From Cryptomeria japonica (lineage: Eukaryota > Streptophyta > Pinopsida > Cupressales > Cupressaceae), in assembly GCF_030272615.1 (NCBI RefSeq), contig NC_081410.1:257659533-257719532 (forward strand): a DNA stretch of 60,000 nt. The letters are read 5' to 3'. Shown here in pieces: positions 57,488 through 60,000 of this stretch. Positions within the stretch are counted from its first letter, which is position 1. Each line of letters opens with the position of its first letter. Made by a program: the position numbers and the translations under genes. Below the pieces are notes generated by a model. The model was not told the origin of the DNA and searched no databases. It worked only from the letters and a program-made list of their open reading frames with translations.

Positions 57488-58419
57488 TGTTGGAAATATG
57501 GTATCAACCTACAAGAGGACAAAACAATTCAAACACACACATGAAACATTGCATTAGAGGTTAGAAATCCAAACAAAGCAAGTTAAATGAATCTAAACTC
57601 TTTAAAATTGTTCCATGTTCCTCTATCTCCAAGGATCTTCAAGATTCAAGGTGGCCCTCATCTTGGAAGAACACTTGATTCTTTAAGATGACAACCTAAA
57701 GAATGAGATTTAAATGATTCTAAGATCTAAATGGAATGCAACCAAGATCCTAGTGATGATTTAGATATGAAACTAGATGATGATAGGATGCAAATATTGA
57801 TATGAAGCTTAAACTAGTATAAAAATACACTAAGATGAAGCTAACATGATATGAGATTAACATGATATATCTAAGATTATAATGCTATCAAAATGATCTA
57901 CAATGCTATTCTATCAAAGAGAGATAATATGCTTAATGTTATGAGACTATAAGTTTGATGCACAGAGACTTGATTCTTTTTGAAGTAGGAATGGGCTCTA
58001 TTTATAGGAAAAATAGGGCAATGGATGGTCAAGATTGGATAATCTTATCAAGGGCCAGGATTGAAATTTAATCAATCCACATTTACAATTCTCACCAATG
58101 AAATAGTGACAATTGTTAATAAGAGACTACTTGAGAGGAGATGTAAGAAGCATTAAATGCTTTAGAGGACATGAAAGTTACCTTAGGAGGTAAGGTTAAG
58201 GTTGGGCTACAGTCATCCATTAGATAAAGCTTTTATCCAAGGGGTAAACTCTTGTGCAAGGGTTAAAGGGATAACCATGATCAAAGCAATGAATGCTTGA
58301 TGAGACCCTTGGGTTAGATGAAGGTTGAGTTAGAGAGAAAGTCTCTAATCCTACAAGAGGTTTGAGTTAACCATTAATGGTTTAGAAGACTTTCAAGGTT
58401 AACTTGTTGAAGACATAAA
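57488..58419 (-). repeat. 5' LTR of element F, cut by G
   Basis: Matches the first ~930 bp of 17952-19385, including TATA-like CTATTTATAG at 57998-58007. The match stops at ...GAAGACATAAA, where the other LTR continues GCCTTTAATGG. Confidence 0.9.
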
Positions 58420-60000
58420 TGATAACTCAATGATGAACTGATAGCACTAACTCAGTACTGAGAGGGGGGGGTGAATCAGTACAGACAAAAATATAGTCCT
58501 AAACCGGTTTGATAGCAGACACTTCCAATGACTGGCAAACAGTGACACCGGTTTGAAACAGAGTGCAACCGGTAAAGCTAAGACTGACTGAGACAAGCAT
58601 TAACCGGTTACTCACTTAGCTTTTCACTCAACTCAAGACTACCTTACCATTTCTCCCTTATGCATAAATAGGTAATCTACCATTAGATCATAATAACAGC
58701 TAGTTCAACATGTTTTATTGATAGGCATAAAACACATAACCATTATATGTTTGATAAACAATAGCAAAGCATCAAAAGATAAAAGCATCACACATGACAC
58801 ACATATGTTTCACATGGAAACCCAACTAGGAAAAACCACGGTGGGGATGAATACCCACAAGTTGTTTTTGAACTCTTTAGAAGTTCGCTTTGTTAGGAGC
58901 CTTGTCCGGTTAGAGACATTAGAAAAGGTTCTGCTAGGAACCAATCCCGTTAGAGATCACCCAATTAAGGGATGCCTACAATACCTGGTTAAGGGTTAAA
59001 CCCTATTAAAGGTTACCTTGTTAGAGGATTTCAAGAACTCAATAGCTAAAGGATTTCAAACTCAATAGCTTTGAATTACCCTGTTAAAGTATTTACAACA
59101 AGTTGGTTAAGGATACCCTGTTAAGGGAATTTCCAACTATTGAGGTGGTTAGAGATCAATAGGTATTACAATGATCTGGTAACAGCACTCAATGCCAATG
59201 CAAATCCACTTAAGCTCCTCTTCACCTTCTGCACTTACACTCTGCAGGTATCACTTCTCTCCTTTTGGTCTGGCAAGAATCATGTATCCCTTCTCTTGGA
59301 TACTCACACATAACTTTTGTCAACAACCTTAGAAAGAGACACAACATCGACCTTATAGGAAAACAGATAGGTCGGTAGCATAAACCCTAAACCCTAAACC
59401 TGTTAGGTTAAGGAATTCAAACGTTTCAATCCTGACCATTGAGAACACTCCATTAATTGCAACAGTCTTGATCCAATCTCAAGATATTCTCCATCGTCCA
59501 TTTTCACCGATTTCATGGCGGTTGATAACCCATCACACATTATCACCATTTTACAGACTTCGCACATTCCTGAGGTAGATAGGAGCAATCTCCTTCATGC
59601 AAGATCCTTCACTTGCACAAGTCTGACGTGGTAACATGATATGTTCTTCATTACAATGCTAACTCATCACACAATGTCACCGGTTGAGCCACACATGCTT
59701 GAAGCACTTAAACTGAAAACCCTAAAGTTGAGACTACCAACTGGTAGTCATACAATGCTTCCATGTGCCGATTCCCATTACCATATGCCGATTCACCTTG
59801 AACAAGCACACCACTTCACTTTGGCAATAATGTCGGTTCACAGTGTTCTATCAGTTCTCTCATATGTCAGTTCTCACTTCTTCAGCATATTGACATCAAT
59901 GACAACATACAATATCATTATGTCCACATACCGATTCACATAATGCCTTCTCTCATATGCTAGTTCTCACTTCTTCAGCATATTGACATCAATAACAACA
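58420..60000 (-). mobile_element. Element G: left end of another Sirevirus-like LTR element
   Basis: Begins TGATAACTC at the break in F's LTR; ACTGAGAGGGGGGGGTGAATC follows near 58457, the inverted C-rich LTR end of this group. Further in, CATGGAAACCCAACTAGGAAAAACC is similar to LTR text of C1 (quoted in part). No ORF or PBS reached before the window ends, so the whole 1.58 kb is probably LTR. It differs strongly from the B/C3 and C1 LTRs, hence a third subfamily. Left target flank would be ATAAA. Confidence 0.75.
59866..60000. repeat. Direct duplication in G
   Basis: TCTCATATGYYAGTTCTCAC followed by TTCTTCAGCATATTGACATC occurs near 59859 and again near 59952, about 92 bp apart. The second copy runs to the window end, so more copies may follow. 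Confidence 0.75.

Larger units (their letters stand above)
17952..58419 (-). mobile_element. Element F: Tat-type Ty3/gypsy retrotransposon, interrupted by C3 and G
   Basis: Minus strand. 3' LTR 17952-19385, PPT 19386-19400, 3' region with tandem repeats, gag-pol 28552-21168, leader 29842-28553 plus 57461-55714, PBS 57479-57462, 5' LTR from 57488. C3 sits in the leader (29848-55708). The 5' LTR is cut at 58420 by G, so F's right end and target duplication are off the window. It inserted in B's gag; the left flank is CTATA (17947-17951). Without C3 the visible length is about 14.6 kb. It carries no PMD gene, unlike A and D. Confidence 0.9.

Overview
This window is intergenic DNA from a large, repeat-rich plant genome. 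It contains only plant LTR retrotransposons, and I see no host single-copy gene, rRNA or tRNA. The diagnostic families are Tat-clade Ty3/gypsy elements (gag-PR-RT-RNaseH-second RNaseH-INT), Sirevirus-like copia relatives (iMet primer site, C-rich LTR ends, repeated polypurine tracts), and a plant-mobile-domain (PMD) gene. A gymnosperm is my guess from the old, diverged, deeply nested elements, but the species cannot be fixed from the sequence.

Layout: the elements are stacked inside each other. Element A (Tat, minus strand) starts before base 1 and carries an antisense PMD gene at 638-4860. At 5372 it is interrupted by element B (Sirevirus-like, pol-less, minus). B's LTR is split by element C1 (a related pol-less element, plus, 5671-13291). 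B's gag is split at 17951/17952 by element F (Tat, minus; 3' LTR 17952-19385, gag-pol 28552-21168, 5' LTR from 57488). F's leader is split by element C3 (sister of B, minus, 29848-55708, perfect TAAAA duplication). C3's second ORF is split by element D (Tat, plus, 31974-51233, 792-bp LTRs). D's integrase is split by element E (small non-autonomous LTR element, minus, 41778-44700). F's 5' LTR is cut at 58420 by element G, which runs off the right edge. The deepest chain is A > B > F > C3 > D > E. The right halves of A and B, and the rest of F's 5' LTR, should lie beyond base 60000.

Two systems deserve attention. (1) A and D carry, between integrase and 3' LTR and on the strand opposite to gag-pol, a PMD gene that appears to have its own TATA box, a short first exon, a phase-0 GT-AG intron and a long second exon. 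The structure matches in both copies. The D intron is filled with short tandem motifs, one of them complementary to arrays in D's own leader. (2) C1, B and C3 form a pol-less family that encodes a zinc-knuckle/coiled-coil Gag plus a second protein of about 1,100 residues with no function I recognise. The protein is conserved among three diverged copies. All reading frames in the window are damaged by stops or insertions except the Gag frame of C1.
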